Origin: Microbacterium testaceum
Lineage (GTDB): Bacteria; Actinomycetota; Actinomycetes; Actinomycetales; Microbacteriaceae
Direction of reading: 5' to 3'
Assembly (NCBI RefSeq): GCF_003075375.1
Contig: NZ_QDFT01000010.1
Coordinates: 1 to 64,000 of the forward strand
DNA length: 64,000 nucleotides
Made by a program: the position numbers and the translations under genes. Below the pieces are notes generated by a model that saw nothing but the letters and a program-made list of their open reading frames with translations, was not told the DNA's origin and searched no databases. Shown here piece after piece: positions 40,094-47,992 of this stretch; position 1 is the stretch's first letter; each line of letters opens with the position of its first letter.

Positions 40094-43000
40094 TCACCGG
40101 AAGTCGCGTGACGCGTGGGCGACCCCCACCCGCAGGTCGGTGAATCCGTCGGCCACCACGTTCGTCACCCCCTCGACGGAGCGTTCGAGCATTCCCCGCA
40201 CGATCAGCGCGGGCGACTCGCGCGCCACGCGCCGGTAGCGGTTCCACACCCCCACCGAGCAGATGATGTTCATGAGGCCGTGCTCGTCTTCGAGGTTGAG
40301 GAAGGTGATCCCGGATGCCGTGGCAGGCCGCTGCCGGTGGGTGACCAGCCCCGCGACCTCGATGCGGCGGTCGGTCTCGTAGGTGCGCAGCTCACGCGAG
40401 GTGATCACCCCGCGCGCGTCGAGAGCCGCCCGGAAATGGACCAGCGGGTGATCGTCGGCGGACAGACCGGTCGCCCACAGATCGGCCGCGAGCACCTCGT
40501 AGCTCGAGGGGTCGGTGAACAGCGGGGGCTGCACCGCGACGAGCGAATCGGGCAGGAACTCCGGGCGGTCCAGCGCCGCCGACCCCGCCAGCCAGATGGC
40601 CTCGCGCCGCGTGTGCCCCAGGCTCTCGAACGCCCCCGCCGTCGCGAGTGCTTCGACCTGGGCGGTGACGAGCCCGGTGCGACGCACGAGGTCGCGCAGG
40701 TCGCGGTAGGGGCCCCCGCGTTCGCGTTCCTCCACGACGCGGGCGGCCACTTTCGCGCCGATCCCGGTGACGCCCGCCAATCCCAGCCGTACCGCGAATC
40801 CTCCGTCGCGGCGGTGCGCCAGGGTCTCGTCGGGCTCGCGCGGATCGAACTCCCCCGTCGGAGGCTGCCGGGCGTCGGCGCACGCGTCGCGTCCGGTCGG
40901 CCGACTCTGCTGCCCGGTGGCCGCCGCGGCATCCCCTTCTGCCCGTCCCGCGGCCCCCGCCGCCTCGTCGACGGGTTCGAGCGTCGCCTCGACCCCCGAG
41001 CGCTGCAGGTCGGGCCGGCGCACCACCACGCCGTGCCGTCGGGCGTCGGCGGTGAGAGTCGCCGGGGAATAGAACCCCATCGGCTGGGCGCGCAGCAGGC
41101 CGGCCAGGAACGCCGCCGGATAATGCAGCTTGATCCACGAACTCGCATAGACCAGCAGGGCGAACGAGAGGGAGTGCGACTCGGCGAACCCGAAGTTCGC
41201 GAACGCCTGGATCTTGGCGTAGAGCTCGTCGGCGACGCGTCCCACCAGGCCGTTCTCGGCCATGCCCGAGTACAGCGTCTCGCGCAGGGAGTCGATGCGC
41301 TCGAGCCCCCGCTTGGATCCCATCGCCCGTCGCAGCAGGTCGGCGTCCTCGGCCGAGCAGTTGCCGACGGCGACGGCCATCTGCATCAGCTGCTCCTGGA
41401 AGACCGGTACCCCCATCGTTCGGGCGAGCACGGGTTCGAGCTTGGGGTGGACGTAGGTGATGGGCTCCTGCCCGAGCTTGCGGCGCACGAAGGGGTGCAC
41501 CGCGCCGCCCTGGATGGGACCCGGACGGATGAGCGCGATCTGCACGACGAGGTCGTAGAACTTGCGGGGCTGCAGACGCGGCAGCAGCCCCATCTGCGCG
41601 CGCGACTCCACCTGGAAGACCCCGATCGAGTCCGCTCGGCAGAGCATGTCGTACACCGCCTTCTCTTCTTTGGGCAGGGTCGACAGCTCCCACCGCTCGC
41701 CGGTGGCGTCGTGGATCAGGTCGAAGCAGTACTGCAGCGCGGCGAGCATGCCGAGGCCCAGCAGGTCGAACTTGACCAGTCCCATCCACGCCGCGTCGTC
41801 CTTGTCCCACTGGATGACCGTGCGGTCGTCCATGCGGGCGTGTTCGATGGGCACCACCTCGCCGACCGGGCGATCCGTGAGCACCATTCCCCCCGAATGG
41901 ATGCCGAGATGCCGCGGCGCCTTCAGCAGTTCGGACGCGAACTCGATGACCTGGTCGGGGATGTCGTGGTCAGCGCCGGTCTCGAGGCTCGCGCCCCAGC
42001 GCTCGACCTGCTTCGACCAGGCGTCCTGCTGCCCGGGCGAGTGCCCGAGGGCCCGTGCCATGTCGCGGACGGCGTTCTTGGGCCGGTACTGGATGACGTT
42101 GGCCACCTGCGCCGCGCGTTCGCGACCGTACTCGCGGTAGACCCACTGGATGATCTCTTCGCGCCGGTCGGAATCGAAGTCGACGTCGATGTCGGGTTCT
42201 TCGTCGCGCAGGCTCGAGAGGAACCGTTCGAACGGCAGCTTGTAGAAGATCGAGTCGACCGCGGTGATGTCGAGCAGGTAGCAGACGGCGCTGTTCGCCG
42301 CCGAGCCGCGTCCCTGGCACAGGATGCCACGGCGCCGGGCCTCGGCGACGATGCCGTAGACGATGAGGAAGTAGCCGGGGAAGTCCTTCATCTCGATCAC
42401 CTCGAGCTCGCGCTCGATCCGCCGACGGTCGTCGTCGGAGAGGTTCGGATACTTCCGCGGGACGGCCTGCCAGACGAGGTGGCGCAGCCACGACATGGGG
42501 GTGTGCCCCTCGGGGACCTTCTGCCGCGGCAGCGCGGGCTTCGCCCGGCGCAGGGGGAAGGCGATCTCGTCGGCAAGTTCGACGGTGCGGGCCACGGCCC
42601 CCGGGTATCGGCGGAACCGCGCGGCCATCTCGACTCCCGACCGCAGGTGCGCCCCGGCATGGGCCGGGAGCCAGCCGTCGAGCTCGTCGAGTCCGCGGTT
42701 GGCCCGCACCGCGGCGACGGCGGCCGCGAGCAGCTCTTTCTGCGGAGCCGCGTAGTGCACGTTGTTGGTGGCCAGGGTGGCGAGGCCGCGTTCGGCCGCG
42801 AGGCCCGCCAGCACGTCGTTGCGCCGGGAATCGAGCGGGTCGCCCTGGTCCATCAGCTCGACGAACACGGCTTCTGCCCCGAACAGGTCGACGAGGGTGT
42901 CGAGCTCTCGGGCGGCACCCGCCGGCCCGTCGAAGGCGAGCGCCTGCCGCACCGCTCCTTTTCGGCATCCGGTGAGGACGGCCCAATGGGGGTCCTGCGG

Positions 43001-43555
43001 ACCGCCGGCGCGTTCGGCGAGTTCTTCGAGGTCGTAGACCGGGCGGCCTTTCTCGGCTCCGGTCAGCTGCGCGTGGGTGATCGCGGCGGCCAGGCGGTGA
43101 TACCCCTCTTCGCGACGGGCGAGCACCAGCAGGTGCGAACCGTGCGGGTCGGCTTCTCCGTTCTGCGGGCCGGGGAGCCCGAGCGACAGCTCCGCCCCGA
43201 ACACGGTCTTGACCGTGCGGGCCTCGGCCGCCTCGGCGAAGCGCACGATGCCGTAGAAGCCGTCGTGGTCGGTGAGGGCGAGCGCGTGCAGTCCCAGCCG
43301 TTCGGCCTCTTCGACGAGTTCTTCGGGCGATGAGGCGCCATCGAGGAACGAGTAGGACGAGTGCGCGTGCAGCTCGGCGTAGGGCACGGTGTCGTCGGGC
43401 CGCTCGATGGTGGGCGGTACGTACGCGCCGCGCTTGTGCGACCAGGCCGGGCTATCGCCCCCGTCGCCGTTGGGCGGCGCGTCGGTCGGGCGACGGGCGT
43501 CGCTGAGCAGTCGTTCGAGCTCCGACCATTTGACCGGTGGGTTGGTCCAGCCCAT
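40094..43555 (-). CDS. dnaE2: Error-prone DNA polymerase III alpha subunit
   Basis: A 1153-aa C-family polymerase, the catalytic engine of the ImuA'-ImuB-DnaE2 mutasome that copies past DNA damage. The N-terminal PHP domain starts YAELHAHSSYSFLDGASSPE and LHALALTDHDGFYGIVRFAE. The palm has GRGSAANSAVCYLLDITAVD, EPDIDVDFDSDRREEIIQWV with the catalytic Asp pair, and later EQLMQMAVAVGNCSAEDADL. The C-terminal OB-fold region includes RRIEVAGLVTHRQRPATASG. It is downstream of imuB in the same orientation (45-bp gap) and shares the LexA-controlled promoter. Confidence 0.95.
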   Translation of the reverse strand: MGWTNPPVKWSELERLLSDARRPTDAPPNGDGGDSPAWSHKRGAYVPPTIERPDDTVPYAELHAHSSYSFLDGASSPEELVEEAERLGLHALALTDHDGFYGIVRFAEAAEARTVKTVFGAELSLGLPGPQNGEADPHGSHLLVLARREEGYHRLAAAITHAQLTGAEKGRPVYDLEELAERAGGPQDPHWAVLTGCRKGAVRQALAFDGPAGAARELDTLVDLFGAEAVFVELMDQGDPLDSRRNDVLAGLAAERGLATLATNNVHYAAPQKELLAAAVAAVRANRGLDELDGWLPAHAGAHLRSGVEMAARFRRYPGAVARTVELADEIAFPLRRAKPALPRQKVPEGHTPMSWLRHLVWQAVPRKYPNLSDDDRRRIERELEVIEMKDFPGYFLIVYGIVAEARRRGILCQGRGSAANSAVCYLLDITAVDSIFYKLPFERFLSSLRDEEPDIDVDFDSDRREEIIQWVYREYGRERAAQVANVIQYRPKNAVRDMARALGHSPGQQDAWSKQVERWGASLETGADHDIPDQVIEFASELLKAPRHLGIHSGGMVLTDRPVGEVVPIEHARMDDRTVIQWDKDDAAWMGLVKFDLLGLGMLAALQYCFDLIHDATGERWELSTLPKEEKAVYDMLCRADSIGVFQVESRAQMGLLPRLQPRKFYDLVVQIALIRPGPIQGGAVHPFVRRKLGQEPITYVHPKLEPVLARTMGVPVFQEQLMQMAVAVGNCSAEDADLLRRAMGSKRGLERIDSLRETLYSGMAENGLVGRVADELYAKIQAFANFGFAESHSLSFALLVYASSWIKLHYPAAFLAGLLRAQPMGFYSPATLTADARRHGVVVRRPDLQRSGVEATLEPVDEAAGAAGRAEGDAAAATGQQSRPTGRDACADARQPPTGEFDPREPDETLAHRRDGGFAVRLGLAGVTGIGAKVAARVVEERERGGPYRDLRDLVRRTGLVTAQVEALATAGAFESLGHTRREAIWLAGSAALDRPEFLPDSLVAVQPPLFTDPSSYEVLAADLWATGLSADDHPLVHFRAALDARGVITSRELRTYETDRRIEVAGLVTHRQRPATASGITFLNLEDEHGLMNIICSVGVWNRYRRVARESPALIVRGMLERSVEGVTNVVADGFTDLRVGVAHASRDFR

Positions 43556-43600
43556 CAGCTCACCGCCCGATCCTGCGAGGACGGCGCCGGGTCCGATGCC

Positions 43601-45145
43601 TCAGTCATAGCGCCCCTCCGCTCTCCACTCGCCCTCTTCGACCACGAGCAGCCACGCGCCACCGGCGTCGTCGACGACCTGGAACCGGTGCGCCCGGCGC
43701 GCGCGCAGGGCATCCCACCCGCGTTCGCTGATCGGCCAGGGGCCCGCCCATTCCCGGATGCGGCGCCGTTGGCCCGCCGTCTCGAGCACCGCGGGTGGCG
43801 CACTCAACGCGTCGCGCTCCCCCACCGTGACCGGGGCTCCCGCGACGTCGGTGACGCCCACGAGGCGCGGCTCGGGGTAGACCGTGGCCGGCAGGGGGTC
43901 GGGAAGACTGCCCGGCCACGGCCGCGAGCGCTCTTTCGCCGTCACGGCCCGATCGCCCCACGGCACCAGCACCTGGCGTTCGGCGAGCCAGCGCCCACCG
44001 CCGATCACCGGGGTCGCCACGGCACGGTGACCGAGCATGGCCTGCACGCGCGACAGTGCGTGGTGGACGCGCTCGTCGGGACCAGCACCGAACAGACCCT
44101 TGGCGTGGTGCGCCGCGGCATCCACCGCTTCGGGTTCGATGTGCACCCCCGCCACACCGCTGCCGAAGATCCCCTGCGCGTCTTCGGCGAGCTGCCACCG
44201 CACCCGATCGACCACACCCGCCGCATCGAACGCCCCGGGGTGCAGCCACACGCGTTCGCTGCGCTCACCCCGCTCGCCCGTCAGGACCACGCGCAGCTCG
44301 GTGCAGACCAGCGCGTGCACGCCCAACTGGGCGATGAACTCCTCGGCGGCCACGCGCACCCCGAAGGCGACCTGATCGGCGAGTTCGAGGGGCGGCTCGA
44401 ACGCGATGTCGCGGTGCAGTTCGGGGGGCGGGGTGCGCGGCTGCACCGGTTGCGAGTCGAGGCCCCCGGCCAGGGCGTGCAGACGCACCCCCCTCTCGCC
44501 GAACCGCTCGCGGACGCGTTCGACCTGCAGAGCGGCGAGATCGCCCAGCGTGTGCACGCCCAAACGCGAGAGGAGGCTGCCGAACTCGTCGTCGTCGAGG
44601 GTCGCGATCGACAGCGGCGCGAGGAAGGCCCCCGCCGCGCCGGGGTCGACGATGCGCACCGGGTCGTCGGTCGGGGCCGTGCGCGCGGCCTGCTCGGCGG
44701 TGAACACCCCGTCGGCGACGCTGGCGCGCACACCGCCGAAACCGTCGTCGTCGAGCAGGCGGATCAGCATGCGCGCCGCCTCGGCCTCGCCGCCGTAGTA
44801 CCGCGCCGGCCCGCGGGAACGCAGCGCGCACAGTCCCGGGCGGACGATCTGCACCCCGGGCGCTCGCTCTTCGACCCTGGCGACGACGGGGGCGAAGGCC
44901 CGGGCGTCGCGCACGGGATCGGCGGGGACGACCTGCAGCGTGGGGCACAGCGCTTGCGCATCCCGACGCTTCTGTCCGCGCCGCACGCCCTGGGCGCGGG
45001 CCGCCCACGAGCACGCGACGACGAGGTTGTTCGCGAACACCGCCACGGCGGCATCCGGTTTGGGGGGAGAGACGGCCTCGCGCATGAACGCGGTGATGGG
45101 CCAGTCGGGGAACCACAGCACGAGGCTGCGCGTGGGCGCCTGCAT
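43601..45145 (-). CDS. imuB: ImuB-like Y-family polymerase homologue
   Basis: A 514-aa Y-family polymerase-like protein. The N-terminus RSLVLWFPDWPITAFMREAV replaces the metal-binding DxD..F of active Y polymerases, and the second acidic motif reads GLCALRSRG, so the polymerase site is missing, as known for ImuB. The fold is otherwise kept: VVACSWAARAQGVRRGQKRR, RLLDDDGFGGVRASVADGVF and the helix-hairpin-helix-like LGVHTLGDLAALQVERVRER. The C-terminal region should bind the beta clamp and partners. The start overlaps the imuA' stop (TGATG). Confidence 0.92.
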   Translation of the reverse strand: MQAPTRSLVLWFPDWPITAFMREAVSPPKPDAAVAVFANNLVVACSWAARAQGVRRGQKRRDAQALCPTLQVVPADPVRDARAFAPVVARVEERAPGVQIVRPGLCALRSRGPARYYGGEAEAARMLIRLLDDDGFGGVRASVADGVFTAEQAARTAPTDDPVRIVDPGAAGAFLAPLSIATLDDDEFGSLLSRLGVHTLGDLAALQVERVRERFGERGVRLHALAGGLDSQPVQPRTPPPELHRDIAFEPPLELADQVAFGVRVAAEEFIAQLGVHALVCTELRVVLTGERGERSERVWLHPGAFDAAGVVDRVRWQLAEDAQGIFGSGVAGVHIEPEAVDAAAHHAKGLFGAGPDERVHHALSRVQAMLGHRAVATPVIGGGRWLAERQVLVPWGDRAVTAKERSRPWPGSLPDPLPATVYPEPRLVGVTDVAGAPVTVGERDALSAPPAVLETAGQRRRIREWAGPWPISERGWDALRARRAHRFQVVDDAGGAWLLVVEEGEWRAEGRYD

Positions 45146-45861
45146 CAGCCCACCGCCCGCACGGGGTAGACGTCGCGATCACGCGGAACGAGGCGCTCGG
45201 CGGGAGCGCCGAGCAGCTCGATCGTGCCGTCGGCGGCGGGAAGCAGCATGCGCGCCCGCCGCGCGTTCGGCGACCGCCTGCTGGTGACCGACACGGTCAG
45301 CTCGCGCCCCGCGAGGTAGCCGTGCCCCTGCCCGAGCCCCGACCATCGGGGATCGGCCACGTCGATGACGGCCTCGGCCTGCGGCCACGCCCCCTGCACG
45401 AGCAGGACCGACCCCCGATCGCGCAGGCGCGCAGCCAGACGCGTGGTCTCGGCGCCCGCGCGCGCGGCCGGCGATCCCGCGGGCGGACGCACCGCGACGA
45501 CCGGCAGCACCTCGGCGATCGTCGCCGTCACGGCCAGCCACCGCGGACCGGGGTCGGGGATGAACACGAGTCGATCGAGGTCGAGTCCGTATTTCTCGGC
45601 CGCCTCGGCGCCGAGCTCGGGCATGCCGATCACGCCGCACCAGGCGCCGTCCTGCGACGGCCGCGCCATGAGAGCGAGCAGCAGCGACGCCGACCGCGCC
45701 AGCGCGTAGACCGACCCCGACCGCAGCCCCCCGCCGGGCAGCAGCGACGAGAACGCGGGATGGGTCGGCAGCACCGGGGCGTCCATGCGCCGCCCCTGCA
45801 TGCGCTCGAGGCGATCGCGCAGCGCATGGATGTCGGGTACGGCCTGTACCTGGTCTCTCAC
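45145..45861 (-). CDS. imuA': ImuA'-like RecA-related protein
   Basis: A 238-aa protein of the actinobacterial ImuA' type, a diverged RecA-like accessory of the mutasome. Visible parts are the LERMQGRRMDAPVLPTHPAF segment, SSLLPGGGLRSGSVYALARS in the position of the P-loop, LDLDRLVFIPDPGPRWLAVT and GSVLLVQGAWPQAEAVIDVA. The start is a GTG with GAGGG 6 nt upstream; GTGs 6 and 4 codons earlier are alternatives and would put the LexA box almost on the start codon. It is the first gene of the SOS operon. Confidence 0.85.
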   Translation of the reverse strand: MRDQVQAVPDIHALRDRLERMQGRRMDAPVLPTHPAFSSLLPGGGLRSGSVYALARSASLLLALMARPSQDGAWCGVIGMPELGAEAAEKYGLDLDRLVFIPDPGPRWLAVTATIAEVLPVVAVRPPAGSPAARAGAETTRLAARLRDRGSVLLVQGAWPQAEAVIDVADPRWSGLGQGHGYLAGRELTVSVTSRRSPNARRARMLLPAADGTIELLGAPAERLVPRDRDVYPVRAVG

Positions 45862-45883
45862 GATCGCCCTCACTCCCACAGGT

Positions 45884-45899
45884 TAGAACATGTGTTCTA
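45884..45899. promoter_or_regulatory. LexA (SOS) box upstream of imuA'
   Basis: TAGAACATGTGTTCTA is a dyad (TAGAACA-TG-TGTTCTA) matching the GAAC-N4-GTTC core of the actinobacterial SOS box. It lies 22 bp upstream of the chosen imuA' start, where LexA would block the promoter. It implies DNA-damage induction of imuA'-imuB-dnaE2. Confidence 0.9.
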
Positions 45900-46016
45900 T
45901 TCCCTCAATCCCTGTGGGTCGAAGATACGATCGACCTCCGACATCGGCGCCGGAGCCGGCATCCGCGCACGCTGACGGCACCCTCCCCCTCGAGGGTGGA
46001 GAGACAGGATGCCGAC

Positions 46017-46514
46017 TCAGGCCGCGAGCGCCAGGTACGGCTCCCACCGCGGGTCGCTCTTGTCGACCCCGCGCACCGTCCAGGACGATCCGTGCGGCGG
46101 CGCCGGCACGAGCCGCAGCTCCCAGCGCATCTCCTGCGGGGTGCGGTCGCCCTTGATGTTGTTGCACGCGAGGCAGCAGGCCACGAGGTTCTCCCAGGTG
46201 TCCTTGCCCCCGCGCGAGCGCGGAAGCACGTGATCGATCGTGGATGCCGCCTTGCCGCAGTATCCGCACCGGTGGGCGTCGCGACGCAGCACGCCGCGGC
46301 GGGTCACCGGCACGCGCCGCGCCCCGGGCACCCGCACGTACCGGGTGAGGATGATCACCGCCGGACGGTCGTAGGTGCCGGCGGCGGCCCACACGGGGTC
46401 TTCCTCGACACGCTCGACGACGGTGGCCTTCTCGTTCATCACGAGCACGAGGGCTCGCTTGAACGACACGACCGCGAGGGGCTCGTAGCCCGCGTTCAGC
46501 ACCAGTGTGCGCAT
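46017..46514 (-). CDS. HNH endonuclease
   Basis: A 165-aa protein with an N-terminal region MRTLVLNAGYEPLAVVSFKR common to actinobacterial HNH proteins and a C-terminal HNH domain. CGYCGKAASTIDHVLPRSRG is followed by DTWENLVACCLACNNIKGDR, giving two CxxC zinc knuckles, the DH catalytic pair, an Asn and the final CN-K. The ATG has AGAGG 6 nt upstream. This chromosomal single-gene family is widespread and its biological role is not established. A small ORF with an overlapping hairpin lies directly upstream (46595-46717). Confidence 0.9.
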   Translation of the reverse strand: MRTLVLNAGYEPLAVVSFKRALVLVMNEKATVVERVEEDPVWAAAGTYDRPAVIILTRYVRVPGARRVPVTRRGVLRRDAHRCGYCGKAASTIDHVLPRSRGGKDTWENLVACCLACNNIKGDRTPQEMRWELRLVPAPPHGSSWTVRGVDKSDPRWEPYLALAA

Positions 46515-46594
46515 TCCGTTTCCTCTCGAATGGCCGAGACGGCTTCTCGGATGTTCGACGTTCGACGGCGTCAGGCGCGGAAGGGCATGAATAA

Positions 46595-46620
46595 AGGCGC
46601 TGTCTACACAGACAGCGCCT
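46595..46620 (-). terminator. Perfect hairpin overlapping the stop codon of a small ORF
   Basis: aggcgctgtct (46595-46605) and agacagcgcct (46610-46620) form a perfect 11-bp stem with a 4-nt loop. On the minus strand it is followed by TTTATT. The stop codon of the 37-codon ORF lies within the hairpin, suggesting an attenuator rather than a simple terminator. Confidence 0.65.
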
Positions 46621-46717
46621 CGGAGGTCGCGGCGAAGCCGCGGCATCCGAACTCACGATGCCGGAGAACGAGCAGCCCGAGCGCATCCATGGTGCGGATG
46701 CGCGGACTGGTGTTCAT
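46604..46717 (-). CDS. 37-aa small ORF upstream of the HNH gene (candidate leader peptide)
   Basis: The ORF begins MNTSPRIRTMDALGLLVLRH and ends ATSEALSV, with GGAGGG 6 nt before the ATG, a better ribosome site than most genes here. Its stop (TAG) falls at the loop of a perfect 11-bp hairpin followed by a short T run, and the HNH gene starts 89 bp downstream on the same strand. No homology is recognised. It may be a translated leader whose ribosome controls the hairpin, or a short functional peptide. It is too short for standard gene callers. Confidence 0.5.
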   Translation of the reverse strand: MNTSPRIRTMDALGLLVLRHREFGCRGFAATSEALSV

Positions 46718-46798
46718 CGGCTTCCCTCCGGTTCTTCGGACGTCGCTGACAGGCTAACCCACTGCGACACGCCCGGGGTCAGGCCGACGGGGAAACGA

Positions 46799-46841
46799 CA
46801 GACGGCGTGTCGGAGAACGATCGTCTCCGGCACGCCGTCTG
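46799..46841 (-). terminator. Hairpin terminator of the M23 peptidase gene
   Basis: cagacggcgtgtcggag (46799-46815) and ctccggcacgccgtctg (46825-46841) pair over 17 bp with one mismatch around a 9-nt loop, 12 bp beyond the peptidase stop codon. The rest of the gap 46515-46852 contains only the small ORF and its hairpin. Confidence 0.75.
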
Positions 46842-46852
46842 CGGTCGCGGGC

Positions 46853-47773
46853 TCAGCCCGCGTTCTGCTGAAGCCAGGCGTAGGGATCCACCACCGAGCC
46901 GTTGATGTGCACCTCGAAGTGCAGGTGGTTGGCGGTCGAGCTTCCCGTCGAACCGACCAGACCGATCAGCTGACCGGCGGCGACGGTCTGACCCGCCTGC
47001 ACCTGACGGCTGCCGTAGGTCATGTGACCGTAGGTGGTCGAGACCTTCTGGCCGTTGATGACGTGCTCGATGACGATCGCGACGCCGTACCCGCCGTAGC
47101 TCTCCTGCGAGACGCTGACGACACCGGCGGCGGCGGCGAAGATCGGCTGCCCGCCGGGCGCGAGCAGGTCGACGCCCTGGTGGTAGCCGGAGTCCCACAG
47201 ACCGCGGCCGAGCGTGTAGCTGGTCAGGGGCCAGCGCACCTCGCCCGAGCCGGGCGCGGTCATGTTGAGGTCGACCGAGCTGACGGGCCCGCTCGAGGTC
47301 GACGCCTTCGCGGCGTTCGCGGCGAGCTCGCGGGCACGTTCGGCGGCGGCGGCAGCGGCGGCCTCTTGATCCTTCTTCTTCTGGATCTCCTCGGCCGTGG
47401 TGGCCGAGTAGCTGCTGCGGTCGAGCGTCTCGGCGGTCGCGTCGGAGGCGACGACGAGCGACTGGTTGTCGGGGGCCGACATCTGCTGCAGCGTCACCGT
47501 CTCGGCGGCGGGCATCGTCGCGGCGTAGGCCGGGATCGCGACGGTGGCGACCATGCCGGCGACCATCGAGAGGATCACCGCGCTGCGGACGGGCTTGCCG
47601 AAACGGCGGCTCTGCGGGGCACGGGACGCGGGAACGGAGCGGGTGACCGCCGCGGTCGCGGTGGGCACGGGGACGCTCGCCGTTCGGGCGACGGCGGCAC
47701 GCGTGCTCTTACGGGTGGGACCCGTCGCGGGAGCCTCGGGTAGGCCCGCAGCGGGATCGTTGTGTTCAGCCAA
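46853..47773 (-). CDS. Secreted/membrane-anchored M23 family metallopeptidase
   Basis: A 306-aa protein. A long Arg/Ala-rich cytoplasmic N-terminus precedes a hydrophobic segment (SAVILSMVAGMVATVAIPAY, residues ~63-82), then a short coiled coil (EEIQKKKDQEAAAAAAAERA). The C-terminal LytM/M23 domain has YHQGVDLLAPGGQPIFAAAA with the zinc His and Asp, TYGHM and NHLHFEVHI (HxH). It probably cleaves peptidoglycan cross-bridges during growth. The start is TTG with GGAGG four nt upstream, directly after a structured leader, so regulation at the mRNA level is likely. Confidence 0.9.
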   Translation of the reverse strand: MAEHNDPAAGLPEAPATGPTRKSTRAAVARTASVPVPTATAAVTRSVPASRAPQSRRFGKPVRSAVILSMVAGMVATVAIPAYAATMPAAETVTLQQMSAPDNQSLVVASDATAETLDRSSYSATTAEEIQKKKDQEAAAAAAAERARELAANAAKASTSSGPVSSVDLNMTAPGSGEVRWPLTSYTLGRGLWDSGYHQGVDLLAPGGQPIFAAAAGVVSVSQESYGGYGVAIVIEHVINGQKVSTTYGHMTYGSRQVQAGQTVAAGQLIGLVGSTGSSTANHLHFEVHINGSVVDPYAWLQQNAG

Positions 47774-47785
47774 AGTTCCTCCGGC

Positions 47786-47923
47786 GCCTCTGCGTCTTCG
47801 GGGACGCTGGCTCGTCAGCACTCGATTGGGGGCACGATGTGCGGGCTTGGCCCTCTGCGGACGACGAGCCGGAGAGGCAAACCGCGAGGGGTCCGACGGC
47901 GGGCTTCTGGCCTGTGGACCCTC
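47786..47923 (-). promoter_or_regulatory. Structured 5' leader RNA of the M23 gene (candidate riboswitch-like element)
   Basis: On the minus-strand transcript several helices are visible. An upstream hairpin has GAGGGTCC (47916-47923) pairing with GGACCCCTC (47886-47894). P1 pairs GCCTCT (47873-47878) with AGAGGC (47786-47791), and inside it P2 pairs GGCTCGTC (47863-47870) with GACGAGCC (47809-47816). A small GCGTC/GACGC hairpin and a GCAC/GTGC hairpin lie within the junction. P1 closes 3 nt before the GGAGG ribosome site. I do not see the conserved segments of the c-di-AMP (ydaO) riboswitch that often precede such genes. Confidence 0.5.
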
Positions 47924-47960
47924 AGAGGCTACCCGAAGATAACGAACAAGTCACGCTTAG

Positions 47961-47986
47961 GCCGGGGTGCACAGCCAACACCCGGC
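47961..47986 (-). terminator. Hairpin after the DtxR-type regulator gene
   Basis: gccggggtg (47961-47969) and cacccggc (47979-47986) pair with one bulge, 7 bp past the stop codon. It separates the regulator from the M23 leader. Confidence 0.5.
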
Positions 47987-47992
47987 CGCGGA

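Noticed and set aside
40115..43333. A ~1070-codon plus-strand open frame
   Set aside because: Shadow of dnaE2; composition is that of an antisense frame and dnaE2 motifs on the other strand are unmistakable.
45959..46020. ggcatccg...ggatgcc dyad near the HNH gene as a regulatory site
   Set aside because: The word is abundant throughout the window, so this pair is likely coincidental.
47774..47992. c-di-AMP (ydaO-yuaA) riboswitch before the M23 gene
   Set aside because: The gene context fits but the conserved segments I would expect are not visible; kept instead as an unclassified structured leader.
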